Part shown: piece by piece, positions 36,435-44,537 of the stretch
Layout of the letters: every line of letters begins with the position of its first letter
Numbering within the stretch: the stretch's first letter is position 1
Assembly: GCF_026004055.1 (NCBI RefSeq)
Contig: NZ_BPIJ01000002.1
Location: 621,803 to 685,802, forward strand
Direction of reading: 5' to 3'
DNA: 64,000 nucleotides
Source: Meiothermus sp.
GTDB taxonomy: Bacteria > Deinococcota > Deinococci > Deinococcales > Thermaceae
Program-made: the position numbers and the translations under genes
Notes under the pieces: model-generated
Databases searched by the model: none
Told to the model about the DNA's origin: nothing
The model's input: the letters and a program-made list of their open reading frames with translations, nothing else

Positions 36435-36530
36435 GTTGGCCCCTCGAGTGGCCCTTGAAGCCTCGAGGCCCCCCCGCACTGCAGCACGAGCACGCTAGGG
36501 TGCAGGGCCCGGAAGCCAGAGCCTGGCTAA

Positions 36531-36560
36531 AAAATTAAACCGGGGGCTATTCCCCGGTTT
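36531..36560. terminator. Terminator shared by the 35748 gene and tRNA-Arg
   Basis: AAACCGGGG (36537-36545) pairs with CCCCGGTTT (36552-36560). On the minus strand it is followed by AATTTTTTAG, ending the tRNA-Arg transcript; on the plus strand the T-tract is short. Confidence 0.8.
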
Positions 36561-36563
36561 TGC

Positions 36564-36640
36564 TGGCGGGCGCGGCAGGATTCGAACCCACGACCTACTG
36601 ATCCGTAGTCAGTCGCTCTATCCAACTGAGCTACGCGCCC
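36564..36640 (-). tRNA. tRNA-Arg (ACG)
   Basis: Minus strand: acceptor GGGCGCG with CGCGCCC, G73, encoded CCA; D arm GCTCAGTTGGATAGAGC; anticodon stem ACTGA/TCAGT around loop CTACGGA (anticodon ACG, read as ICG after deamination); T arm GTGGG-TTCGAAT-CCTGC. Confidence 0.95.
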
Positions 36641-36674
36641 TTGTGCACCCGCGAACCCACCAAGTGCGTCCTGT

Positions 36675-36703
36675 AGGTTAACATAGGCGCTTTAGTCTGT
36701 CAA
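36675..36703 (-). promoter_or_regulatory. tRNA-Arg promoter
   Basis: Minus strand TTGACA (36703-36698), a 17-bp spacer and TAACCT (36680-36675), about 35 bp from the tRNA 5' end. Confidence 0.8.
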
Positions 36704-36860
36704 CAAAAACATCCATAGGGAGGATGCGTAGGGTGTGTTTGGGTTCTTCAAGCGGCATCCTCGAGTACCGCATTTATCGCGCTTTTATCAAAAAGGCCCA
36801 CGCGGCTCGGATTGTAGTCCCTACAGCAAACGCCGTAGGGACTATTCGCGAGAGGCCGCT

Positions 36861-37865
36861 CTAGGCCCTGGCCGCCTCCAGGCTGCCGTACAAGGTCCAC
36901 CAGGGTTTGGCACCCTTGGCCAGCACTTGGTTGAGCAACTGGATGTTTTTCACCCCCTGGTCGGCGAGCCAGTCCTCGAGCGCGGCCAGCCCTTGCTTGG
37001 CATAGACCGGAATCCCATCCTGCCAGGTAGCCCGCCCACACAAGACCCCGCTGAAAGGTACGCCGGCTTCGGCGGCCATCTCGAGCGACTCACGGAAGAC
37101 CGCATCGCTGACCCCGGCCGAAAGATAGATGAAGGGCTTGCCGGCAGCGCTCGCGGCGTCTTTGAGGAACTGAAGGGCCTGGGTGCGGGTGTAGGCTTCC
37201 TCGCCCTTGAAACCCAGGGTGCCGCTGGTGTAGGCAATGTTGAAGGGCAGCTCGACTTTGAGCACGTCCACCCCGTAGCGGTCTTTGGAGAACTCCTCCA
37301 TGTACTTGGCTACGTAGCGGGGCTTGGCTTTGGCCAGCTCGAGGCCCTCCCCCAGTTGGTCGTTGTAGGCGATGGGCTCGAGGAAAAAGGGCATCTCCAG
37401 AGCGGCGCACTCGGCCCCTACCCGCTCGATGAAGGCGTGCTTGATGGCGTTAATTTTGGGGTCATCCTCGGGGTTGTAGTACAGCAGGATCTTCACCGCA
37501 TCGCCGCCTGCTTCTTGGATGCGTCGCACGCTCAGGTCGGGCAGTAGGTCGGGTAGGCGGCCGGGGGTGCTGGTATCGTAGCCCGATTTCTCGTAGGCCA
37601 GCAAAACCCCGGTACGGGGCGCTTTGTGCTTCAGCGCCGGCAGGCCGTACTCGGTGTCCATCAGGATGGCCGAGGCATAGGGGGTGAGGATTTTGACCAC
37701 GGCGGTCTTGAACTCGGTCAGCTCGGCATCGCTTACCTCTGCCCCCCGAGCTTTGGCAATGGCCTTGCGCAAGGAGCCCCGCTGATCCATTGCAGCCGCC
37801 GCAATCACACCCCGGTCGTCGGCGCAGGCTTGAATCCGTTCGAACTTTCCTTTGCTCAGTCCCAT
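36861..37865 (-). CDS. lacD: Tagatose 1,6-bisphosphate aldolase (LacD type)
   Basis: 334 residues from ATG 37865 (MGLSKGKFERIQACADDRGV) with GGAG 6-7 nt upstream. It belongs to the class I LacD-like aldolases: AAAMDQRGSLRKAI at the N-terminus, ILMDTEYGLPAL, VKILLYYNPEDD with the Lys position for the Schiff-base region, EPIAYND, VLKVELPFN (second Lys) and FIYLSAGVSDAVF. It would split tagatose-1,6-bisphosphate or a related ketose bisphosphate to DHAP and glyceraldehyde-3-P. It is divergent from a PfkB sugar kinase gene, which suggests a joint sugar-phosphate route. Length is normal. Confidence 0.85.
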   Translation of the reverse strand: MGLSKGKFERIQACADDRGVIAAAAMDQRGSLRKAIAKARGAEVSDAELTEFKTAVVKILTPYASAILMDTEYGLPALKHKAPRTGVLLAYEKSGYDTSTPGRLPDLLPDLSVRRIQEAGGDAVKILLYYNPEDDPKINAIKHAFIERVGAECAALEMPFFLEPIAYNDQLGEGLELAKAKPRYVAKYMEEFSKDRYGVDVLKVELPFNIAYTSGTLGFKGEEAYTRTQALQFLKDAASAAGKPFIYLSAGVSDAVFRESLEMAAEAGVPFSGVLCGRATWQDGIPVYAKQGLAALEDWLADQGVKNIQLLNQVLAKGAKPWWTLYGSLEAARA

Positions 37866-38132
37866 AGTTGTCTCCAGCCCCAAGTTTACCCCGAGATTCA
37901 GTTAGAGCGCAGCCTGGCAGATGGGTTGCCGGCTTTTAGCAATGAGGCGAGAAACCAGATAAAAACACCATTCCCAACAACAACCGGTTGGACTTTTAGC
38001 CAGCCGGAGTGCAAGATAGATTGCGGCTGTATCGTGTTTCCACCCTCGAGCCTCGCAGGGAGACCTAAGGTATCTGGAACCCCTGTTTCAAGGATTCGTG
38101 GGAACTGTCCTAAAGCAACCACGGGAGGAACC

Positions 38133-39053
38133 ATGCTGATTGTCGCCGGAGAAGCCCTAATTGACATGACCCCTACCACCCTTAATGGCGCTACTGCCTA
38201 TATCCCGCACCCTGGGGGTTCCCCCTACAACGTAGCCTTGGGCGCGGGCCGCTTAGGCATCCCCACGGCCTTTTTGGGCCGCATTTCGCGGGATGGCTTT
38301 GGGCAGTTGCTAAAGCGGCATCTGGCCGCCAGCAAGGCCAGCCTGGAGTATGTCAAGGAGGGCCCGGAACTCACCACCCTGGCCTTGGTGACCCCTTCCG
38401 AGTCGGGCGAGTTTTTTTCGTTCTACTGCGAAAACACCGCCGACCGTTTGCTCTACCCCGAAGACCTACCCGCCACCCTACCCTCCCAAGCGGCCCTGCA
38501 CTTTGGCTCGTACTCGCTGGTGCTGGAACCGGCGGCCTCGAGCCTCGAGCTCCTGATGCGGCGTGAGGCCCGGCGCCGGCTGATCTCGCTCGACCCCAAC
38601 GTGCGGCCCTTCCTGATTCCCAATAAGGATGCCTACCTCGAGCGGCTACTGGGCTGGCTCGAGCAGGCCGATCTGGTCAAGGTCAGCCAGGCCGACCTCG
38701 AGTGGCTCTATCCGGGCAAGCACTTAGAAGACATCGCCCGGGAGTGGCAGCAGCAGGGCCCGGTGCTGGTTATCGTGACCCGCGGAGGCCAGGGGGCTTT
38801 TGCCGTCAAAGATCAAGCCATCGTTCACGTTCGGGCTCCTCAGGTTCAGGTAGTGGATACGGTGGGGGCTGGGGATGCCTTCATGTCCGGCACCCTGAGC
38901 TGGCTGTGGCAGCATGGGGCCTGGTCTCGAGCTGGGCTACACTCGCTGCACAGCGACCAACTCGAGGCCCTGCTGAACTTTGCCGCCCGGGTTGCGGCCA
39001 TTACCTGTACCCGGGCCGGGGCCAATCCCCCCTGGCGAGAAGAGCTGGAATAA
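38133..39053 (+). CDS. PfkB family carbohydrate kinase (fructokinase-like)
   Basis: 306 residues from ATG 38133, with GGGAGG 5 nt upstream; the frame is open far upstream but that part overlaps the aldolase gene. PfkB motifs are GGSPYNVALGAGRLG (N-terminal signature region) and DTVGAGDAFMSGTLSWLW (catalytic Asp in GAGD). The start VAGEALIDMTP is typical of fructokinases. It phosphorylates fructose or another sugar. It is 267 bp from, and divergent to, lacD, and a shared regulator site may lie between, though I see no clear operator there. Confidence 0.87.
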   Translation: MLIVAGEALIDMTPTTLNGATAYIPHPGGSPYNVALGAGRLGIPTAFLGRISRDGFGQLLKRHLAASKASLEYVKEGPELTTLALVTPSESGEFFSFYCENTADRLLYPEDLPATLPSQAALHFGSYSLVLEPAASSLELLMRREARRRLISLDPNVRPFLIPNKDAYLERLLGWLEQADLVKVSQADLEWLYPGKHLEDIAREWQQQGPVLVIVTRGGQGAFAVKDQAIVHVRAPQVQVVDTVGAGDAFMSGTLSWLWQHGAWSRAGLHSLHSDQLEALLNFAARVAAITCTRAGANPPWREELE

Positions 39054-39153
39054 ACCACACCGGCCATCTTTGAGCGTTGTCTGGTGACAAAAACCAGCTT
39101 ATCAGAGCACCCTTAATTCAGCTCGAGCACGGCTCAGAGAACTGTTCGGCCAA

Positions 39154-39696
39154 CTACCCAAACCACCCCGCCAGTAGCCCCAGCGCCGCGCCCCCTCCGA
39201 TTACCCAGACCACGCTGACCCCGCGGTAAACCAGCAGGGTGGCGACCGCCATGGCCCCGAACCACAAAGGCCCTTCTACCCCAAGCTGGATCAGCACCAG
39301 CACCATGCTGGCGCTGAGGCCCATGCTGATGGGCACCAGGGCCTTGCGCAAGGCCCTGCTCCAGCGGGCTTTGGCCATCCATGTCCAGCCCTTCACCAGC
39401 CACATGCTCCCCACGGCTCCGGGCAAAAACATGCCCAGCAGGGCCGCCAGGGCCCCCGAAAGCCCGGCGGCGCTCAGGCCGTAAAAAAGCACTGCCAGCA
39501 TGTTGGGCCCTGGCACAAACTGCCCCAAGGCGAAGCCGTCGGCAAACTGTTGGGGCGTTACCCAACCGTTGCCGATGATCACCCGGGCCATCTCCGGCAG
39601 GTTGGCCATGCCCCCGCCAAAGCTCAGCACCCCAAAGCGCAGGAAGGTCAGGAAGACCTCGAGCACCTCAGCCACGGGACTCCACCTCGGATGCAC
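39154..39696 (-). CDS. Chromate transporter, second short-chain subunit
   Basis: 180 residues, one CHR domain: FLTFLRFGVLSFGGGMANLPEM, NGWVTPQQFADGFALGQFVPGPN, then hydrophobic segments. Short-chain CHR proteins work as pairs in opposite topology to export chromate (or import sulfate-like anions). The frame overlaps the first subunit by 29 nt from this ATG, or 11 nt from GTG 39678, which has GGTGGAG just upstream; either start is possible. It follows the first subunit in one operon. Confidence 0.85.
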   Translation of the reverse strand: MHPRWSPVAEVLEVFLTFLRFGVLSFGGGMANLPEMARVIIGNGWVTPQQFADGFALGQFVPGPNMLAVLFYGLSAAGLSGALAALLGMFLPGAVGSMWLVKGWTWMAKARWSRALRKALVPISMGLSASMVLVLIQLGVEGPLWFGAMAVATLLVYRGVSVVWVIGGGAALGLLAGWFG

Positions 39697-40243
39697 TCCA
39701 AGCTGCGGCGGCCTCGCGCCAGTACAGGGTCATGCCCACCGGCACAAAAAGCAGCAATACCAACAGCAGGGGCCAGTGCAAGAGACCATAGGTGGCAAAG
39801 ACCCCCAGGGCCAGCCCCAGGGCTTTGAGGGAGTCCAGCGCAACGGGGGTCTGGTGCAGCATGGTGGCCAGAATGAGCCCAATGGCGGCGGCGGCGACCC
39901 CGTTCAGGGCGCTTTCGGCCAGGGAGCCCGGAACCGCACCAAATCGAACATAGGCAAAGCTCAAAAGCAGCATCAAGAGGGCCCCGGGGGTCAAGACTCC
40001 CAAAAGCGCCAGCACACCCCCCGCCACCCCGCCCAGGCGCATTCCCAGATGAGCCGCCGTGTTGGCAAACACCGGCCCCGGCAGGATGCGGCATAGCGCG
40101 GTGGTCTCCAGAAACTCCCGCTCGGCCATCCAGCCCCGCCGCAGCACCAAAGCCTGGTAGAGCTGGGCGCTGCCGCCACCTCCAAAGGCCACCAAGCCCA
40201 CCTGAAGAAAGGCATAAAACAGCTTTGACAGCGGCACTTTCAT
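39668..40243 (-). CDS. Chromate transporter, first short-chain subunit
   Basis: 191 residues from ATG 40243 (MKVPLSKLFYAFLQVGLVAFGGG). The CHR signature is present (FGGGGSAQLYQALVLRR, TALCRILPGPVFAN) with five or six TM segments. TATCAT lies exactly 6 nt before the ATG with no ribosome binding site, a leaderless promoter that overlaps the divergent -10 box of the phosphatase gene. Together with the gene at 39154 it forms a split ChrA pair. Confidence 0.86.
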   Translation of the reverse strand: MKVPLSKLFYAFLQVGLVAFGGGGSAQLYQALVLRRGWMAEREFLETTALCRILPGPVFANTAAHLGMRLGGVAGGVLALLGVLTPGALLMLLLSFAYVRFGAVPGSLAESALNGVAAAAIGLILATMLHQTPVALDSLKALGLALGVFATYGLLHWPLLLVLLLFVPVGMTLYWREAAAAWSASEVESRG

Positions 40244-40249
40244 CCCTGG

Positions 40250-40259
40250 ATGATACACT
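40250..40259. promoter_or_regulatory. Overlapping divergent -10 elements
   Basis: ATGATACACT contains the minus-strand -10 TATCAT (40255-40250), 6 nt from the chrA start, and the plus-strand -10 TACACT (40254-40259), 6 nt from the phosphatase start. The two share bases 40254-40255. The whole intergenic gap is 22 bp. Confidence 0.65.
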
Positions 40260-40265
40260 TTGGCG

Positions 40266-41078
40266 ATGCACTACGTGATAGGCGACGTTCACGGCTGCTT
40301 GCAACCCCTTATCCGGCTCTTGCAGCGCGAGGGGTTTATTGGAGAGGGGCTCGAGTGGACGGGCGGGCAGGCCCAGCTCTGGTTCCTGGGCGACTATACC
40401 GACCGGGGCCCCAACGGCATAGGGGTGATTGAGCTTTTGATGCGCCTAGAGCTCGAGGCCGCCGCGGCCGGAGGAGCCGTTCATGCACTTTTGGGCAACC
40501 ACGACCTGATGCTGTTGGCCGCCCAGCACTTTACCGAGGTAGAAATCCCCAGTTTCAAGCGCCAGGGGCAAAGCCTGACCTTCTACGAAATCTGGCGGTG
40601 GGTGGGGGGCAAAGCGCGGGATTTTGAGTGCCTGAGTGAGGCGCATATCGAGTGGTTACAGAACCGCCCGGCCCTGGCTTTGGTCGGAGACACCCTGCTA
40701 ATGCATGCCGATAGCTTGTTTTACCTCGAGTACGGCGAAAATTTGGCGCAAATCAACCGTAACCTGGCGGATATTCTGCGTTCGGACAGGGTCGAAGCAT
40801 GGGATGTGCTGGCCGAACAGTTTACCGACCGTTTTTCATTCCTCAGCGGGGGTAGAGCCCTGACCGAAGAATTCCTACAGCAACTAGGTGCTGCCCGCCT
40901 GGTTCACGGCCATACTCCCATTTACAGCCTGATGGGCTGTGCCCCCCAGGAGGTGTTCCATCCGCTGGAATACAACGAGGGCCTTTGTTTCAATGTGGAT
41001 CACTGTTTGTGGAAGCGGGGGCCGGGGTTTGTTTTGGCATTACCCGAAAGCAGCTACTCGGTACAGGGGCATACTTGA
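40266..41078 (+). CDS. PPP-type metallophosphatase
   Basis: 270 residues from ATG 40266. The dinuclear metal site of the PPP/ApaH family is complete: YVIGDVHGCLQPL (Asp, His), FLGDYTDRGPNG (Asp), LLGNHDLML (Asn-His-Asp), and LVHGHTPIYSL (His). Members act on phosphoproteins or on diadenosine tetraphosphate; the insertion pattern does not let me choose. Leaderless start: TACACT is 6 nt upstream. It is divergent from chrA across 22 bp and convergent with the 41237 gene. Confidence 0.85.
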   Translation: MHYVIGDVHGCLQPLIRLLQREGFIGEGLEWTGGQAQLWFLGDYTDRGPNGIGVIELLMRLELEAAAAGGAVHALLGNHDLMLLAAQHFTEVEIPSFKRQGQSLTFYEIWRWVGGKARDFECLSEAHIEWLQNRPALALVGDTLLMHADSLFYLEYGENLAQINRNLADILRSDRVEAWDVLAEQFTDRFSFLSGGRALTEEFLQQLGAARLVHGHTPIYSLMGCAPQEVFHPLEYNEGLCFNVDHCLWKRGPGFVLALPESSYSVQGHT

Positions 41079-41196
41079 GCGTCTGAGAGCGGTTCCCGCG
41101 AATAGTCTCCACAGCGGTTTTCGCTGGGGAGAAATGCGACGGGGGGCCGCCTCATCTACAAAAGTGCGAGACCGCAAGGGCTTTATTCAAGACAAG

Positions 41197-41220
41197 GCCC
41201 CCAGGAATCTCCCTGGGGGC
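41197..41220. terminator. Hairpin between convergent genes
   Basis: GCCCCCAGG (41197-41205) pairs with CCTGGGGGC (41212-41220). T-tracts are weak on both sides. It probably ends the 41237 gene on the minus strand and may serve the phosphatase gene too. Confidence 0.6.
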
Positions 41221-41236
41221 TGTGGTTTATAGAGTG

Positions 41237-41608
41237 CTAGATTTCGATTCGATCGAGCCGAATCACCTGGTCTTGCAAAGCAATTTCTAGCTGATAGGTT
41301 CCACCTTGGGGCACCTCGAGCCGGAACGAACCGGTCAGGCTGAGGGCTGCTGTGAGTTGGGCGTGTTCGTTGTGCAGCAAGGTGCGGCCCTGCACCTGGG
41401 TTAGTTGGGCGGGGTCGGCTACCAGGTAGCCCTGCAGGTAGGCTTTGTGATGGTCGGGTTTGAGGCTCAGGTCGAGGTAGAAGTCGCCGGCTTTGTACAG
41501 TTGTGACCAGCCTTCGGTGAAGTTTTGGTGTCGTACAGCCAGCGAGGTCTTGCGGGAGTCCATTACCAGGATGGCCTGGACGGGCGGGCGTGGGGATTCG
41601 TGTAGCAT
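41237..41608 (-). CDS. Hypothetical protein downstream of the subtilase
   Basis: 123 residues with AAGGAG 6-7 nt before the ATG. No signal peptide. The protein looks like a small beta-sandwich (alternating hydrophobic strands in SFRLEVPQGGTYQLEIALQ and VIRLDRIEI). I do not recognise the family. It starts 11 bp after the subtilase stop and is surely in the same operon, so it could be an accessory or inhibitor of that protease (guess). Confidence 0.65.
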   Translation of the reverse strand: MLHESPRPPVQAILVMDSRKTSLAVRHQNFTEGWSQLYKAGDFYLDLSLKPDHHKAYLQGYLVADPAQLTQVQGRTLLHNEHAQLTAALSLTGSFRLEVPQGGTYQLEIALQDQVIRLDRIEI

Positions 41609-41619
41609 GGGGTTCTCCT

Positions 41620-43500
41620 TTAGTTTCCAGAGGCGGCCCAGGTGATGGCGGCCTCGAAGAGGTTCCAGCCGGTGGAGGTGAGTTTGCCACCCTGGTTGGT
41701 GTTGAGGAAGAAGCCTACCCGGCGGCTTGGGGCGGTTAGTCCAACCATGGGTGCACCGGTTTCATATCCAAAGATCAGGGCTCGAGCGGTGCCGGGCTGG
41801 GTTGCAATCACACTCGCTGCAGCACTGGGCACCCCCCAGCTCACAACGTCTGTTGTGGTATACATCCCGTAGTTGCCGCTTGCCAAGCCGGCCCCCATGG
41901 GGTGAATGGTGCTGGTCAGGGTGCCTTGATTCTGGCCTGTACTGCTACCAAATTGGTCGGTGGTGAGGCCAGTCATGCCCATATCGTCGTAGATGTCGGG
42001 CCGCCAGACTACCACGGGAACGGTCACATTACGGAACACTGCTCCGCCCAGGGTACTGGCCGTGGCCGAGATCAGAATCAGATCTTTGCCGGCGGCATCG
42101 CTCGCGGTCGCTTTGCTGTCTCTAACCGTCACTGTATAGCCCAGGCCAGTCAAGCGGTTAATCAGGGCGTTGTCGCTGCCGTTGGGTTTGGTGCTGCCTG
42201 CAACAAATAGGGCGTTCTTGCGCCGGAAGTCGGGCAGGCGCTGGAAGGCGGCGGCAGCGTTGGCAATTTTGTGGTCGCCATTTGCGTCCGGGGTGGCCGA
42301 TAGCAGCAGATAGCTTTCCAGGTTACCCCAGTTTGCACCAGCAGTATCCGACATCAATAGGGCCAAATTGCCACTAATCTGTGGTGCGGCGAAGGAAGTA
42401 CCGGTAAAGCTTCCAATCTGGCTGTTCGGATAGGCACTCACCATGGCTTCCCCGGGAGCCAGGATCTCGAGGTTGGTACCATACGAGGTAAAAGACGACA
42501 GAGTTCCGGCGACGCTGACGCTACCCACACTCAGGATGTAGCGGTTGCCGGAGGCCCAGGCGGCTGGATAGTGCGGGGTGAGATCGCCGGTGTTGCCCGA
42601 CGAGGCCACCACGTAGATACCGCGCGATACCGCACTATCTATTAGGTTTCGCAGCGGACTACCATTATCGGTGGTACCCAACGAGAGGTTGATGATGTGG
42701 GCACCCATATCGATTGCATGGCTGATTGCCGCAATCAGGTTGGAAACCGAGCCCGAACCATCCGCAGCCAACGCACGAATGGGCAGAATGGTAGCCCGGG
42801 GGGCCACCTGCAAAATCAGCCCGGCTACCGCGGTACCATGGCCGTACATGGTGCCGCTTTCTTCTTGGGGGATAGGATCCTTCCCTATTTCATCCAACCA
42901 CTCGCCGGAAGGGGCCAGGCGGCCCTGAAACATGGGATGGTTGAGGTCTATGCCGGTGTCAATGACCGCGACCTTGATGCCCTGCCCAAAGTTGCGTCCC
43001 AGCGCCTGGCCCTGGGGCAGCTTGGTCAGCATGAACTTTTGGCGATTGTCGCTGGGGAGGGCGGGGATGGTGCCGGTGCCCCCGGCCCAACTGTTCCAGC
43101 CGCCGGCCCAGGAATTCCAACCCCCCGCCCAGGAGTTCCAGCCCCCCGCCCAGGAGTTCCAGCCATTGGCAGCATACTCCGGGGTACTGGTTGTGCTGTC
43201 GGCAGTGAGGGTGGTGTTTTGCAGCGAGACCCCGCTCCCCTGCAGGGCGGCAGCGGCCTGGCTGCTCAGCTTCAGGATGGCTTTGTCCTCGAGCCAGGCG
43301 ATCACCTCGCCCCCGTAGCGCTGGGCCAGGCGCTCTGGGGTATCGCTCCTGGTGGTGGGTACCGTCAGAAGGTAGCCCTGGTCGCTGGGGGGTAGGGCAG
43401 TGGGTCTGTTGGGGCCCCCGCAGGCGGCTAGCAGTGCCAGCAACGCCAGTGCGAGGGCTCGGTAGAGCCAGATATGGATGAAAGGGCGTTTTTCAGGCAT
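41620..43500 (-). CDS. Subtilisin-like serine protease lipoprotein with WNSWAGG repeats
   Basis: 626 residues from ATG 43500 (AAGGAG 8 nt upstream). Residues 1-27 are a lipoprotein signal ending LLAACG (C27). A propeptide-like region (40-100) is followed by four copies of WNSWAGG (about 114-141), then the S8 catalytic domain with D181 in VIDTGID, H221 in GHGTAVAG and S369 in GTSFAAPQ. The C-terminal part (about 435-626) is an extra domain starting KNALFVAGSTKPNGSDN with VVVWRPDIYDDMGMTG, seen in other secreted proteins. It acts outside the cytoplasm. The tandem repeat lies between pro-region and protease domain. Confidence 0.9.
   Translation of the reverse strand: MPEKRPFIHIWLYRALALALLALLAACGGPNRPTALPPSDQGYLLTVPTTRSDTPERLAQRYGGEVIAWLEDKAILKLSSQAAAALQGSGVSLQNTTLTADSTTSTPEYAANGWNSWAGGWNSWAGGWNSWAGGWNSWAGGTGTIPALPSDNRQKFMLTKLPQGQALGRNFGQGIKVAVIDTGIDLNHPMFQGRLAPSGEWLDEIGKDPIPQEESGTMYGHGTAVAGLILQVAPRATILPIRALAADGSGSVSNLIAAISHAIDMGAHIINLSLGTTDNGSPLRNLIDSAVSRGIYVVASSGNTGDLTPHYPAAWASGNRYILSVGSVSVAGTLSSFTSYGTNLEILAPGEAMVSAYPNSQIGSFTGTSFAAPQISGNLALLMSDTAGANWGNLESYLLLSATPDANGDHKIANAAAAFQRLPDFRRKNALFVAGSTKPNGSDNALINRLTGLGYTVTVRDSKATASDAAGKDLILISATASTLGGAVFRNVTVPVVVWRPDIYDDMGMTGLTTDQFGSSTGQNQGTLTSTIHPMGAGLASGNYGMYTTTDVVSWGVPSAAASVIATQPGTARALIFGYETGAPMVGLTAPSRRVGFFLNTNQGGKLTSTGWNLFEAAITWAASGN
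43084..43167. repeat. 21-bp tandem repeat, four units, coding WNSWAGG
   Basis: Four units of 21 bp, the inner ones nearly identical at the DNA level, inside the subtilase gene (minus strand). The in-frame length can change by whole units. Confidence 0.9.
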
Positions 43501-43886
43501 AGGCTTCGCTCCTTTAGTGCGACAGTTCTTGCTGAGTCCAAGGTAGGAAAAAAAAACCAAGGTCAAGAGCGAAAAGAACCGTTACTTGCTCCCGCGCGTA
43601 ACGCAGAAGCCCAAAACCCCCTTTCTGCACGCGTTTTTGCTTGAGGAGTGTTACGGCTGTTACAACAAAAACGGGCTTGTATTAATCCGAACCGGATTGC
43701 GGAAACGCGGTTTCGATGAACACTTGATACGCCAGGTTTGGCTGTGCTGCTCCTAGCTGTGAATGGCGTACCGAGGGGAAACGTGCAGAGGCCCTTTCTA
43801 TCTGGCCTTAAGGATGGCCGAGGCTTAACAGGCTTACGTTGGAAAAGTTGATAGCAAGCCCGACGGCCCCGGTGTACCCTGGGGTC

Positions 43887-44537
43887 ATGTCCCACCCCGA
43901 TCCGGAAAACTTGAGGGTTCTATTGGTGGACGATCACCCGGTGGTGCGCCAGGGGTTGCGGATGTTTCTGGCTACCGATCCGGGGCTTCAGGTGGTGGGC
44001 GAGGCCGAAAACGGACAGGAGGCCCTGGAAAAGGTGGCCGAGTTGCACCCCGACGTGGTGCTGATGGATTTGCTGATGCCGGTGATGGATGGGGTGTGTG
44101 CCACCCGTCAGATCAAGGCGCGCTTTCCTGAAGTGGAGGTGATCGCCCTGACCAGTGCGCTGGACGACCGCTTGGTAGCCGAGGCCATCCATGCAGGGGT
44201 TACGGGCTATCTGCTAAAGGACGCCCACCCCGAGGAGCTGGTCGAAGCCATCTACGCGGCGAAGCGGGGGGAGGTGCGGCTGCATCCCGAGGCTGCCCGG
44301 CGGCTGGCCCAGGAGGTACGCACCACCGAGATGCGCGAGGCCCTGACCCCCCGTGAGACTGAAATTCTGCGGCTGATAGGGCGCGGGCTCTCCAACAAGC
44401 GCATTGCCCAGCAGCTCCAGGTGTCCGAGCTGACGGTCAAGACCCACGTCTCCCACCTGCTCTCCAAGCTGGGGCTGTCCTCGCGCACCCAGGCGGCTTT
44501 GTTCGCTATCCGGGAGGGGTTGATCGGGCTTGAGTGA
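43887..44537 (+). CDS. NarL/LuxR-type response regulator
   Basis: 216 residues from ATG 43887. The receiver domain (10-125) has DD at 15-16, phospho-acceptor D61 in VLMDLLMPVMDG, a Thr/Ser near 89 (ALTSA) and Lys in LLKDAHPEE. The C-terminal GerE helix-turn-helix (about 148-210) reads LTPRETEILRLIGRGLSNKR then VKTHVSHLLSKLG. TACCCT lies 6 nt upstream (leaderless pattern). It overlaps the kinase gene start, forming a two-component pair. The 386-bp gap upstream to the subtilase has no other gene that I see. Confidence 0.9.
   Translation: MSHPDPENLRVLLVDDHPVVRQGLRMFLATDPGLQVVGEAENGQEALEKVAELHPDVVLMDLLMPVMDGVCATRQIKARFPEVEVIALTSALDDRLVAEAIHAGVTGYLLKDAHPEELVEAIYAAKRGEVRLHPEAARRLAQEVRTTEMREALTPRETEILRLIGRGLSNKRIAQQLQVSELTVKTHVSHLLSKLGLSSRTQAALFAIREGLIGLE

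Noticed and set aside
37626-38132. N-terminal extension of the sugar kinase
   Set aside because: The frame is open but overlaps the lacD gene antisense; PfkB homology and GGGAGG place the start at 38133.
43084-43167. Short CRISPR-like array
   Set aside because: The units are contiguous without spacers and encode WNSWAGG in frame within the subtilase.
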